Positions 37,701-48,399 of a stretch of DNA of 64,000 nt are shown here, one piece after another. Location of the stretch: the NCBI GenBank assembly GCA_018398575.1, contig JAGTXZ010000024.1, forward strand, positions 682,001 through 746,000. The letters run 5' to 3'. The notes beneath the pieces are model-generated. The model had not been told where the DNA came from. It ran no database searches and saw only the letters and a program-made list of their open reading frames with translations. The stretch is from Ampelomyces quisqualis. Taxonomy: Eukaryota; Ascomycota; Dothideomycetes; Pleosporales; Phaeosphaeriaceae. The translations under genes and the position numbers were made by a program. Positions within the stretch are counted from its first letter, which is position 1; every line of letters starts with the position of its first letter.

Positions 37701-38149
37701 CTACTCTTAGGACTAGGCTATTACCTACAAGAAGATTAAGGAGCAGGCAGAAGCAGCGTTAGGCGTAGCAGAAAACAAATAAGCAGGCAATATTAAGCAG
37801 CAGCGTAGAAATCTATGCTAAGTAAAGTAATTAACAGGCTTAGAAAGATAGTGTAGAAGTCTAGAAGCAAAGGTAAGGTAGAGTTTTAATAAAAGCCTAG
37901 GTAACGCGCAGTTAAAACAACGCGCCTAACAACGCGCTAGTTAGGTAAGAGAAAAATAACAAACAGCAGTAATAGAGCATTAATTGATTAGAAAATTAGA
38001 AAAGAGATAGAGCCTCTTTTTTTGTAGAAGAAAGAGAAAGCAGTACCTTTAAGTATAGCTATAAACTCTAAAGATGCGTTAAAAGAAGAGAGTTAATTTT
38101 ACAGAAAAGCTACTACAAAAACAAGATCTACAATAGGAAACTTTAATTG

Positions 38150-38755
38150 TTAGAAGAGTTGTTTAGACTACCTAAGCTATTACTTAAGGTATCTATATTA
38201 ATATTCCTAACTAATAGATTACTATTGCTAGCTTCTAGGCTAGCATTATTAACGCTACGCTTTACACTAGCTAAAGGCCTACTAATATTAAGCTAAGCTA
38301 AAGCCTTGTTAACAATAGCATTATTAGCATCCTTCTTAACATTCTTATTAACTACAGCTAACTTAGGATCTAACTAAGCCTTCTTGCAAGGCAACTTCTT
38401 AACTCTACAGCCCTTTATAGATAGACTAGAAATACAACGCTTACTAGGAGATAGAATACTTAAGAGCCTCTTAGAGTTGTAGCTAGCTTTAGAAGAGTTT
38501 TTAGAAACCTTGCTAGCATTAAAGTCTAGGCTTTAACAAGCTTTTCTAGCTAACAACTTTGCAAAATCTAGCAGACTAGACTTGCTTAGAGCCCTAAAGC
38601 TACTAAGCTTCTTTGCTAGGGTTAGCAAACTGCAATTGCGCAAATTCTTAGAAGGCAAGTTATTAAGAATAAGAGGGCTAGAAGTAATGTAGAAGAGCTT
38701 AACAGCCCTAGTGCTCTTAACGCTGTACAGAATAACTAGAGCGCCTACAAATAAT
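38150..38755 (-). pseudogene. Antisense frame 1 (aORF1), C-terminal part, cut by LTR D junction
   Basis: The Ser/Asn/Lys-rich tail of antisense frame 1 (homologous to 40440-41050) is read here on the - strand up to the junction at 38755. Its N-terminal Cys-rich part lies at 27340-28003. The two halves share the 4-bp ATTA/TAAT sequence at their broken ends. Confidence 0.5.
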
Positions 38756-38941
38756 TGTAGTAGAGCGTTATTTACCTCTAAGGCCTATTGGATTTAATAT
38801 AGATTTAAATATATTATTATTAGGTGTGTGTGTTGTAGGTTATTCTGTCTTCTAATAGCCCTTTAGCTATTGTATCTTGTCTATGCCCTTAGCTATACCC
38901 TAAGCGTCCTTTAGACTTACTTCCTATATTACTTTACTACA
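38756..38941 (-). repeat. LTR D, 3' LTR of the complete A-family copy (186 bp)
   Basis: It runs TGTAGTAG to TTTACTACA with 7-bp inverted ends. Its left end abuts the inverted internal segment at 38755 without any target sequence between them. Confidence 0.92.
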
Positions 38942-38956
38942 TCTCTCCTCTAATCT
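38942..38956 (-). other. Polypurine tract next to 3' LTR
   Basis: On the - strand this reads TTAGAGGAGAGA directly before the LTR, as required to prime plus-strand DNA synthesis. The same tract is at 26502 and, with one RIP-type change, at 12337. Confidence 0.75.
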
Positions 38957-39769
38957 ATAGAAAGAGGCCTCTTCTCTTTTATACTAAACGCAAAACTAAA
39001 GTGCTTAAACAAAAGAACTAACTCCTAAGAAAAAATAACTCTAAACTTTTTGTAATGTTAAAGTAGTAACTAATAGGCCTTTAGTAAAAGAGCAGGGCCT
39101 ATTTATAATCTTTTCTGTCTCTTTACGTTACTATCTAACTCTCTTACCTAAACGCCAAAGCGCTATTAGCCTACATTATTTTAACTTTACCTAGTGTTAT
39201 AGCAGCGTTGCCTAGGTAGACTTGCGTTGCAACTGCAAACGCTTTAGACTACTCTTATTACAACAAGTCTTGCGTTAGCTAACTTTACTTTACTTTTTAG
39301 CTCTACTCTCTTTTAGCTGCTCTACTCTACGCCTCTCTCTCTCTTAACCTGCCTAACGCGCAACCTTACAGCTGCTGTACCACAATTAGTTACTTAACTT
39401 CTCTACCTTGTTAACAGGTGTTCTAACTAGCTCTAGCTTAGTTTGTATTATCTGCTTGTTACTCTTCTACTTTACTACCTCTATTTGCTTTTAAGGTAAC
39501 TTATCTATACGCAGCTACACTACTTTACTCTAGCGTACGCTCTACTCCCTTACTTACTTAGCTGCCTCTTCTTGTAATTTAGCGCATTCTTACTTTAAGG
39601 CTCTAAGTTCCTAGCTTAGCTGTTGCTAATAGTTGCTTAGTTAACGCTTTGCATTTAGTTAATTAGAATTTTCCTAATACACGCGCCTAACGCTTCTTTA
39701 GCTTCTTAGTTGCACCTTGCCTTTATCTTTAAGCTATAATAAAGAACAAGCTTGTTCCTAGGCCTAATA
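38957..39769 (-). other. Unassigned 3' region of A-family element with Lys/Gln/Glu-rich frame
   Basis: On the - strand a Lys/Gln/Glu/Ala-rich frame (stretches such as RAAKRE and SKAFAVATQ) could encode a coiled coil in the pol direction. Stops are dense and no domain is recognised. The complementary + strand reading is Leu-rich and looks like its shadow. Confidence 0.3.
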
Positions 39770-41050
39770 GAGATACTTAATTTCTAGTTTACAAGTACCT
39801 AGTTAACTGTTCTAGCTATAGTAATATAATTAACTAGAGTAAGTGCTAGTTTATTAATAAGTTAAGCTAAACGCGTGCTAACATTTGCGCTAGTTAAATC
39901 AAATAAGGATAAGAAGCTAAGCTGCTTTCTTATTACTAAGCTCTAGTTAGTCTTTGTTGCCCTTAAGTCTATAGAGAAAACTTTTAGGCCTTATCTACTA
40001 CTGCTTGCTGTTAGCCCTTATTTAGGAGCTGAGTAGGCAAGCTTAGTTGTTAAGACTAATAGGCCTCTGTATATTAACAAGTCGCTTTCTACTCTAGGCA
40101 ATTACTTTAGCCTTAAGGATAACTCTAGAGCTAAGAAGCACAAGATCTACAACGCTTGCATTAAGAGCTTAATCCTAAGCTATACTAACTGCGCTATTAA
40201 CATAGCTTCTATTAAAAATAAGTCTAAGCACTTGTGTAGTTACTGCGCAAGAGCTAGTTAGACGTTTAAGTCTGCTAGCTTATGTATGCAGTTTAGGTTC
40301 TAGGGCAAGCTACTAAATAATAGTACTTATAGTAACTACTTATTCTCTTCTGCAAAAGAGTAGTGTTTGATAAATTGTAAGTAGCTAACGCCTTTTTAGT
40401 TATTCTTTTTTATTGTTTTCTTAGAGATATTTACTAATTATTTGTAGGCGCTCTAGTTATTCTGCGCAGCGTTAAGAGCACTAAGGCTGTTAAGCTCTTC
40501 TACATTACTCCTAGCCCTCTTATTCTTAACAACTTGCCTTCTAAGAATTTGCGTAATTGCAGTTTACTAACTCTAGCAAAGAAGCTTAGTAGCTTTAGGG
40601 CTCTAAGCAAGTCTAGTCTGCTAGATTTTGCAAAGTTGTTAGCTAGAAAAGCTTGTTAAAGCCTAGACTTTAATGCTAGCAAGGTCTCTAAAAACTCTTC
40701 TAAAGCTAGCTATAACTCTAAGGAGCCTTTAAGCACTCTATCTCCTAGTAAGCGTTGCATTTCTAGTCTATCTATAAAGGGCTGTAGAGTTAAGAAGTTG
40801 CTTTGCAAGAAAGCTTAGTTAGATCCTAAGTTAGCTGTAGTTAATAAAAATGTTAAGAAAGATGCTAACAATGCTGTTGCTAATAAGGCTTTAGCTTAGC
40901 TTAATATTAGTAGGCCTTTAACTAGTGTAAAGCGTAGCGTTAATAATGCTAGCCTAAAAGCTAGCAATAGCAATCTATTAGTTAGAGATATTAATATAGA
41001 TGCCTTAAGTAATAGCTTAGGTAGTCTAAATAACTTCTCTAACAATTAGA
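39770..41050 (+). pseudogene. Antisense frame 1 (aORF1), best copy: Cys-rich domain with basic tail
   Basis: This + strand frame runs against pol. The first ~150 codons include FRPYLLLLAVSPYLGAE and YFSLKDNSRAKK. A Cys-rich domain at 40235-40390 follows, with CSYC, a later LCMQF, a GKLLNN stretch, TxSNY/SNC and INCK. The spacing resembles fungal DUF3716-type domains (a CxxC head and a C-x2-C near the end). That is my judgement from pattern memory and not a search result. A frame change near 40400-40440, possibly an intron (GTAAGT at about 40377), leads into a Ser/Asn/Lys-rich tail ending near 41045. The start codon is unresolved. Related copies are at 13080 and 27340/38150. Confidence 0.55.
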
Positions 41051-41499
41051 GTTCTCTATTATAGATCTTGTTTTTGTAGTAGCTTCCTGTAGAATTAACT
41101 CTCCTCTTTTAACGCATCTTTAGAGTTTATAGCTGTGCCAGAAAGCACTGCTTTCTTCTCTTTTACAAAAAAAGAAGCCTTTTCTCTTTTCTAATTTTCT
41201 AATTAACTAACGCTCTATTACTACTATTTGTTGTTTTTCTCTTACCTAACTAGCGCGTTGTTAGGCGCGTTGTTTTAACTGCGCGTTACCTAGGCTTTTA
41301 TTAAATTCTCTACCTTACCTTTACTCCTATACTCTTATACTCTCTTTTCTAAGCGCGTTAATTACCTTACCTAGCATAGACTTCTACACTGCTACTTAAC
41401 ATTGCCTGCTTATTTACTTTCTGCTGCGCCTAACGCTGCTTCTACCTACTGCTTAATCTCTCTATAGGCTATAGCCTAGTCCTAAGAGCAGTCTGTAGC
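41051..41499. other. Spacer between antisense frames 1 and 2
   Basis: No convincing reading frame in either direction. It contains an A-rich run near 41165. Nothing else was seen. Confidence 0.35.
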
Positions 41500-43233
41500 A
41501 CTCTTCTACTTCCCCTCTGTCTAGTAAGGCTGCTAAGGCTTTAGCTGTAGTGTATAGGCTATTGCCTAAGCTACTATTGTTTAAAAAGCTGTCTGCTAAG
41601 CCTAAGGTTGCTAAGAGAATGTTGCTAGCTCTCTAAACTCTCCTAACAACTCCTCTACTGCCCCTACCTAACGCTGCTGCCCTAGCTACAATTAATAACC
41701 TTCTTTAGCAGCTTAAGTACGCGTTGCTCTAAAATTCTTGCCTATACAGTTCTGTTCTGCGTCTATTATACTTGCCTATTACTATTGCTTTAGAGTCTAG
41801 TAATAAGTTCTATAATGCAGCACAGTTAATCTCTAAGAATTTGCTTAGTTTTTCTAATAATAGCCTAGGCTTCCTTAACAGCAACCTAGGCTTCTCTAAC
41901 AACAACTTAGGCTTTCCTAAGTTGTCTATTAAAGTTTTAACAACTCTCTAGGCTTGCAGTAAGCTAGTTAAGACTTAGAGCATAAGTAATAATAAGCTTT
42001 AAGCTTAGATAGCCTAGTATTATACACTAACTCTAACAGCCTTTCTGCCTACCCCTTAGTCTGTTGCTTAGACATCTCTTGCAAAACTAATTTTTCTTAG
42101 CTATTGTAGCAATAAGACTTCTAAGCTTTATATCTATAAGAAGGTTACTTTCCTTTATAATGCTATCTATAACTAACGTAAGCAGATTCTAAATATCTTG
42201 TTAGCTGTTTTAGACTAATTTATTTATAGTTATAGTAATATTATCTAGCTAAATTACTATTAAAGTTATTGCTTAGCTCTAGCACATGCTTTTTAAGGTT
42301 AAAACTAACAGAGAAAGCCTCTTTCTACTGCTTGTTAACTGCGCCCTGTCTTTTAAGCTTATAGAAGAAGGTAGATATATACTAGCTATCTAGTTTAACT
42401 CCTTTAACATAAAGACTAATAGAATCTTAGTTAAGGATTACTTTTGCTTAGGTATAGGCTGTAACTTTCTTAAAGACAATTTAGCTATACTTATTCTATA
42501 TTATAGTTAGTCTGCTTGCACATACTTAGACTCTAGCTAGTATAATGTTTAGCCTTGTAGCTGTTGCGCAAAGAGTAATTGTAAATACGCTTTTAGCAAG
42601 TGTTATAGTGTTATCTATAATAGCAAGCAGCTGCTCTATAGTGCTTGTACTAACTACTTCTACAATATAAGCTTTTAGGCTTATTCTTACATAGGTAAGT
42701 TACTAAGTCTTGTTTAGAAACTCTTTTCTTTAGAACCTTATTTAGAATTGCGCTAACATTGTAGTAACTTAGGTAATTTAAAGCAATCTGTAGATTGAAA
42801 TAGCCTAGACGCTTGTAATATTCTGCTAACGCTGCCTATTTCTGCTACATAGAGTGTTAGAAAATATGCGTCTTACTCTTAGTTTTTTGTTTTAACCTGC
42901 TAGGCTACTATAAGGTTTAATTAGAGTTTGTTTGTTTAGGGTAGGCTGCTGCGCAATACAGCTAATAACAAGAGCTATTACAGTAAAAGGTCTTGCGTAA
43001 CTAAAGAGTTACTAGAGCTTTCTAATAATAGCAACTCTAATTTTAATCCTAGTTAGGCTGTTAAACTAGATTCTAAATCTAGGTCTAAAGATAAAGCTAG
43101 CAAGTCTATAGATACTATTGCTAAGAATAATATTAATAATAGAGATAAGATAGAGGTTAACGTTAATGTACCTATTAATGCTAGTAATAATACTGCTGCT
43201 TCTTCTAAAGCTTTAGTATATTTAGAAGTTTAG
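41500..43233 (+). pseudogene. Antisense frame 2 (aORF2), best copy: repeats, Cys-rich domain, basic tail
   Basis: The frame starts around a KAAKALAVVYRLLPK stretch near 41530. It passes a 3 x 21-bp in-frame repeat (41854-41916). Protein-like sequence resumes at about 42295 with ESLFLLLVNCALSFKLIEE. A Cys-rich domain at 42556-42690 follows: CSCC, NCKYAFSKCYS and an ACTNY end. This is again close to a DUF3716-type pattern. A Ser/Asn/Lys-rich tail (KSRSKDKASKS) leads to the stop at 43231-43233. Architecture is parallel to antisense frame 1 (Cys domain plus basic tail), which suggests duplication. It converges on pol, leaving about 400 bases between them. Function unknown. Nuclear or nucleic-acid-related roles would be guesses. 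Confidence 0.55.
41854..41916 (+). repeat. Three 21-bp in-frame tandem repeats
   Basis: Units at 41854, 41875 and 41896 each encode a Leu-Gly-Phe-containing heptapeptide (NSLGF, SNLGF, NNLGF). The number is the same in the A copy at 15162. Confidence 0.8.
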
Positions 43234-43599
43234 GCTTACATGCCTTATAGCGTAGCGCTAATATAGCTTCTAAATAGCAAATATATAGGCTTGTTTTAAC
43301 AGTGTTGCTTTAGATAGCTAGTAAGATTATTGTAAACTACGTCTGTTATGTACCTTTCTTTGCTATCTATTTTTGTTCTTATAGATACTTTAAAGCTATT
43401 CTAACAACTTTATATTTAGATCTATTAAAGTTTAGGTTTTTAATAATGCGCACTCTAACAGCTCTTTAGCGCGTTTCTGCTAATTGTTCTAAATCTAAAT
43501 TTTTATCTTTATCTACCTTAGTAGCGTTCTTAAGCCTCTTAGAACTCTAGCGCACTACTAATTCTCCTACTAGTTGTAAGATGTCCTGCCTATAGCTAG

Positions 43600-46500
43600 A
43601 GAGCGCCTGGTCTTTAGTCTTGTTAGTAGATAGGTTCTTGTTAATAAGCTTTAGTTCTATTTCTGTGCGCTAATAGAACTTCTTTAACCTATTGCCTAGC
43701 GTATAGCTTTAAAACAGTGCTTTATTAAGCTCCTTAAAGTTATACTACTCTTTCTCTCTAACTTTATATATTCTAAATAGCCTCTGCTACTTCAAAAGAA
43801 ACTTACTAAGCACTAATTAGTTGTTATTATAGTAAGAATCTCTAAGCAGAACTAAGTTGCTAACCTTTAGTTTGTCTGCTCTAGTAACTTTATTCTTATT
43901 AAAGTAGTTCTTATTAGTGTTTCTTAGTTAGACTGTTCTAGTAATAGATTCTTGCAACCTAATATCTCTCTTTTTAAATTAATAAGCTCTTATAGCTAAG
44001 AGCAAAGCAGTATTAGTTACTTCTTTTTAGAGCAAAGTCTGCTAGGTTAGTATACACAATTTAATAGGTAGTACATGCTCGCAACTATATATAAGAAACG
44101 CTAAAGTCTTTCTAGTTGCACGCTTAATACTAGTCTAATTAGCCTATAGAACGCAGTCTAAGTAGTTAACCTATATCCTACTAAGCTTCTTTAAGGCATT
44201 TACTATTAGCGCGTGTCTTTGTTTAATTAAGCCTTAACCTTGTAGATAATAGGCGCTAGCTACTACTCTATAGATTCTAAATTGCTGTTGCAGGTTAATT
44301 AGTAGATGCTTGTTTTTAAGGCCTCTATTAACTGAAATTTTAAGTAGTAGGCTCTATTAGCAGAAGACTTTTTGTTCTAGAAACTTAACAATAGATGCTA
44401 AGTCTGCGTTTAATAGAGCTTTAGCTTTAACCTACTACGTTATAGTGCATTAAGCTACTATAAGAAACTTCTTGCCTCTAGCTAGAGTTATGTAGACTAC
44501 GTCTATTAATATCTAGCTAAAGAGCATTGTTAGAAAGGTTGTTAGCTAGAGTTTCTCTTAAACAGTTGCTAATGCGTGTACTTAACACTTTAGGCATAAC
44601 TTAACGTAGAACTTAATATCTTTATATTGTCCTTCTTAATAATAACGCGCCTAAACTTTACGCTATGTGCCTTTCTTCTTATAGTGTCCTGCTTTATTAT
44701 ACATAGCTTAAATAATAGCTAAACGTTTATTAGGTTTGTCTACAATTTGCTACAGCAGGCGCCTTCTAGTTAGTATTAAGAACAGATGCCTTTCCCTTAC
44801 TATTAATTTAAGTGCTCTTCTTATAAACTTTTTTATTTTAGCTCTTAAAAGACTATTAGGCTAATAGTAGAATAGAATCTAATAAGCCTAAGCCTAAGAT
44901 TCTTTGTTATAGGCTTTATCTAATAGTTAGTCTTTAAAGCTAAGATTAGCTTTACAGCTGCTATAACGTAGGTTAGCTGCGCGCAGGTATAAGGCAATAG
45001 CAAGCTGTACTAAATTTAAATAAGTGTTAATAAAGTCCTTAATGTCTTCCTCTAGCTTATTAGGTAGCTTCTACTCTAGTTCCTTAGGTCTTCTTAAAAG
45101 GGCGTTAGCTACTACGTTTCTCTTGCCTTTAATATAGACTATATTAAATTCTTATATGTTAAGAAGCGCTAGCTACTATATAATAAGGGCTCTTAGTAAG
45201 TTAGTTGCACTTTGCTAAAGCTGTGCAACTAGCGTCTTTGTGTCTGTTTCTATAACAAACTCTACTCTATACAGGTAAGTCTAAAACTTCTTTAGCGCTA
45301 GAAGTAAGGCTTTGCATTTATATTTTCCTAAGTCTTAATTTTGTTTAGACTTAGACTAAACTCTACTTTTGTACTAGATAGGGTGCTAATAACCCTTTAG
45401 ATCTAGCTGCATAAGAACTGCGCCCTAACCCTTTTAACTACTATTAACAGACACAACAATTAGAAGTAATAGCTTGTTATAAGAGATAGAGATAAGCGCT
45501 AGCGTAGAATATAGCACGCGCTTTAATTTATCTATTGCGCCCTGCTGTTCTAAGGACTACTTAAAGAGCGCATTTTTGCGTAGCAAGCAGAATAGCAGTT
45601 CTAAAATAATACTAAAATACTTAATCTACACTTTATAATACACGCATATGCTAATAAACATTGAAACGTCTTTTTGGTCTCTACAGAGCAGCCAGGAGAG
45701 TATCTTCTTAATTTTCTTATAGTTAAGATATTAGCTAGCAGCGTTAACACAATAGCCTACTACAATTATAGACGCATAACAAAAGTCTAATTTATAGCCT
45801 AATATTATAGCCCCTGCGCGCTTAATGTCTGCTAGAATAGCGTCTATATTGCAGAGATACTCTGCAACGTACTTTCTAATACTTAGTTTAATCTCTATTC
45901 TGTTGTAGTAGGACTTTAGTCTCTTAATGCAAACGTTATCTAGGTAAGGTCTGCAGCGCTCTAGAATATAATCTTAGCATATTTTAGTTATAACGCGTAC
46001 AAATTTAGTAATAGAATTTGTTATACCTATAGGTAGTGTGTACTAGTGTACTAGTCTAATAGGTATATAGAACGCTGTTATGTCTTAGAAGTTCTTGTGC
46101 AGCTCTACTTAGTTGTATCCTAAGAAGAAATTAAGTAAGCTTATAATTACGCAACTAGCAAAATCTTCTACAAATTTATCTACATTAGGCAGTAGGTTTG
46201 CGTTACAAATTGTAACCTTGTTAATCTTTTGCGCGTTATTAATAAGCTAATATCCTTTGTCTTTCTTAGCTACTAGAAACTATAGGTTTTAGTATTAACT
46301 TCTGTATAGTTTAAAAGCCTCTTAGTTAATCTGCTCTTGTACTATTTTAACTACTACTTCTCTAAGTTTTTAGGGAATAGAGAATTAATTAGCTTGCTAC
46401 GCCTTATAAGGAACAGTGTTAATTTTAATTAGAGGTACTACCTTATAGCTAACCTGTCCTAATTTACTAAAGTCCTAGGCTAGGGCAGCCTTCTATTAGT

Positions 46501-47720
46501 ATAGTAGCTCCTCTAGCATAGCTTGTTCTTGTAGGAGCAGATCTAGAGAGATCTTTATTTTTAACAGGCGTTCTAACATAAGCCTTGTGCCTCTAGAGAA
46601 CTTTGCGTATTATAGCTTAAAGTAGCTTAAGAATAGAGCGTTCTTTTTATTTAGTACCTGTTAAATGCGCGCACGCTCTTTCCAATCTTTATACCTACTA
46701 ATATCTCTTAGGGCCTATCCTAAGTTATCTACTAGCTAGACCTTTTAAGCTTTTTACTTGTGCAAAGTGCTAACATTAAAGAAGACGTTGTTTAATTGTA
46801 GATTAGTTATGCGCTTTAGCTAAATTGTTATTACTTTAACAGGTAACCCCTTCTTGCTAGTTGTTTTACTAAGCTCTTGCTCTTAAAAGCTCTTAGCACT
46901 AATATTAATCCTAAGACTCTAAGGGAGCTGCCTTACAACACTTGCTATAATATTTTAAGAGTAGTAGCCTACGCTGTTGCTAACAAGCATGTACATTCTA
47001 TTGCTGTTACTAATAATAATAGATCTGTTAGGCCCTGCGCCTATAGTGCTTATACCTAGCTACTAGAAGAACTGTGTTTCTAAGGGAATAATTAGTAATA
47101 AAGATTTCTGTTAGAGCTACTCTGTTACTAACTTTATTACTAGCTAATTATTGCTTAGAGTATTAGGGTCTAGTTAAAGCTGTGTTAAGTTTAATTAATA
47201 GTTCTAGTCTAGCTATACAATAGGTTTAGATAGGAGTAAAACGCTAGCAATTACACTCCTCTAACGTTTTCTACAAGAGGCTTAGAGTAGAGTCCTAGCG
47301 CGTTAATCTGATTGCTTTTTATGTACACAAATCTTGTACTATGTTTACTATCCTTGCTAAAGATTTGGCAGTAGGTTAGCCTATTAGTAGCGTACTTAAT
47401 TCTAGCTTAAGCGTCTGTTAGAAAGGGATTGCCTAAGATAATTAGGTTTGTGCACTTCTTAAGGATAAAGAAGCTAGTACAGATTTTAATCCTTCTAATA
47501 GTAATAGGTACTCCTTATACAATGCCTAAGAACCTTTTAGTTAAACTATTTGCTGCTACTATCTTTGCAGTTCTTATACTCTTTAGCAGAAATGTAATTA
47601 GAAGTATAGCTTATTCTACTGTTTCTCTTTTTATAGTGTTAAGCTCTGCGCTAGAGTTAACAAGGCTAAGAAACTAGGTTCCCTTAATGTTAATAGGTAC
47701 TTTTAGGCACTTTCTTCTAA
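43600..47720 (-). pseudogene. A-family pol remnant (complete copy): protease, RT, RNase H, integrase
   Basis: The - strand frame parallels 31400-35600. The protease site lies near 47640-47660. The RT YLDx box is at 45938-45955, RNase H at about 45150-45560, the integrase zinc finger at about 44650-44800, and the integrase core and C-terminal tail extend down to about 43700. Stops at former Gln/Trp codons recur at many of the same positions as in the inverted copy. Short open stretches on the + strand at 46877-47059 and 47429-47677 are antisense shadows of this frame. Confidence 0.85.
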
Positions 47721-48399
47721 AGTACTTTACGCCTAAGGCTTAATTATACTCCTTTTAACAGTAAGTAGGCTTGCAGAAGTCCTTGTTAGCAGTAAGCTTA
47801 AGGCCTAGTTCTTTATTGCGTTAGATGTACCTTTTAATCTAGCTAATCTCTAGGTCTAACTAGTGTTTAGCATTAATACTAAAGCACTTACTTACTTTTC
47901 TATTTACTGCCTTAACTAGCACGTAGTCTAGAAGTAAGCCCTAGGTTAGCAAGTTAACACTAGTACATATAGTAGGTTAGTCTCTATCTAAGTCTTTGTT
48001 AGCGCTTTTAACTATTGTGTAGCGTGTTAAGGCAACTAAAAGGTCTTTAAACTTAGCTAGCGTGTAGCTTACTTAGAACAGTTTTTTCTTAACCTCTAGT
48101 ATGTTGCTAATAACAGTCTTAAGCAGTAATAGAACTAGAGTGTTAAGAATGCGTTAGATAACTAATTAGGCGTTAGCCTTAAACTTCTAGACTAGCTGCT
48201 GCTTCTTTAGGTTCCTTTTCTTTTGCTCTACTGCGTAAGTAAGCTTTAACAGCCCTTTAGTTAGTTAGGTAATATCTCTTATTTCTACATCTTCTAATCT
48301 ATTGCTACTTGCAAATTAAACTAAGTAATCTTAGCCTAGCTTCTTAGTTATAAAGTAGCTGTTATTTCTGTTCTTGTAACCTTTTAAGTGCAGGATTCT

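Larger units (their letters stand above)
28190..38755 (+). mobile_element. Inverted 10.6-kb internal segment of an A-family copy
   Basis: This is the reverse complement of 40437-51021 of the complete copy, differing mainly by transitions. It holds gag, pol, antisense frame 2 and the C-terminal part of antisense frame 1. It then stops at 38755 directly against LTR D. It lacks the last 1.5 kb and the 3' LTR of a normal element, which lie at 26316-28003 in the opposite orientation. Confidence 0.88.

Noticed and set aside
38957..39769. Leu-rich + strand frame as a membrane protein
   Set aside because: Its complement is a Lys/Gln/Glu-rich frame in the pol direction. The Leu-rich reading is what such a frame gives on the opposite strand, and neither is well supported.
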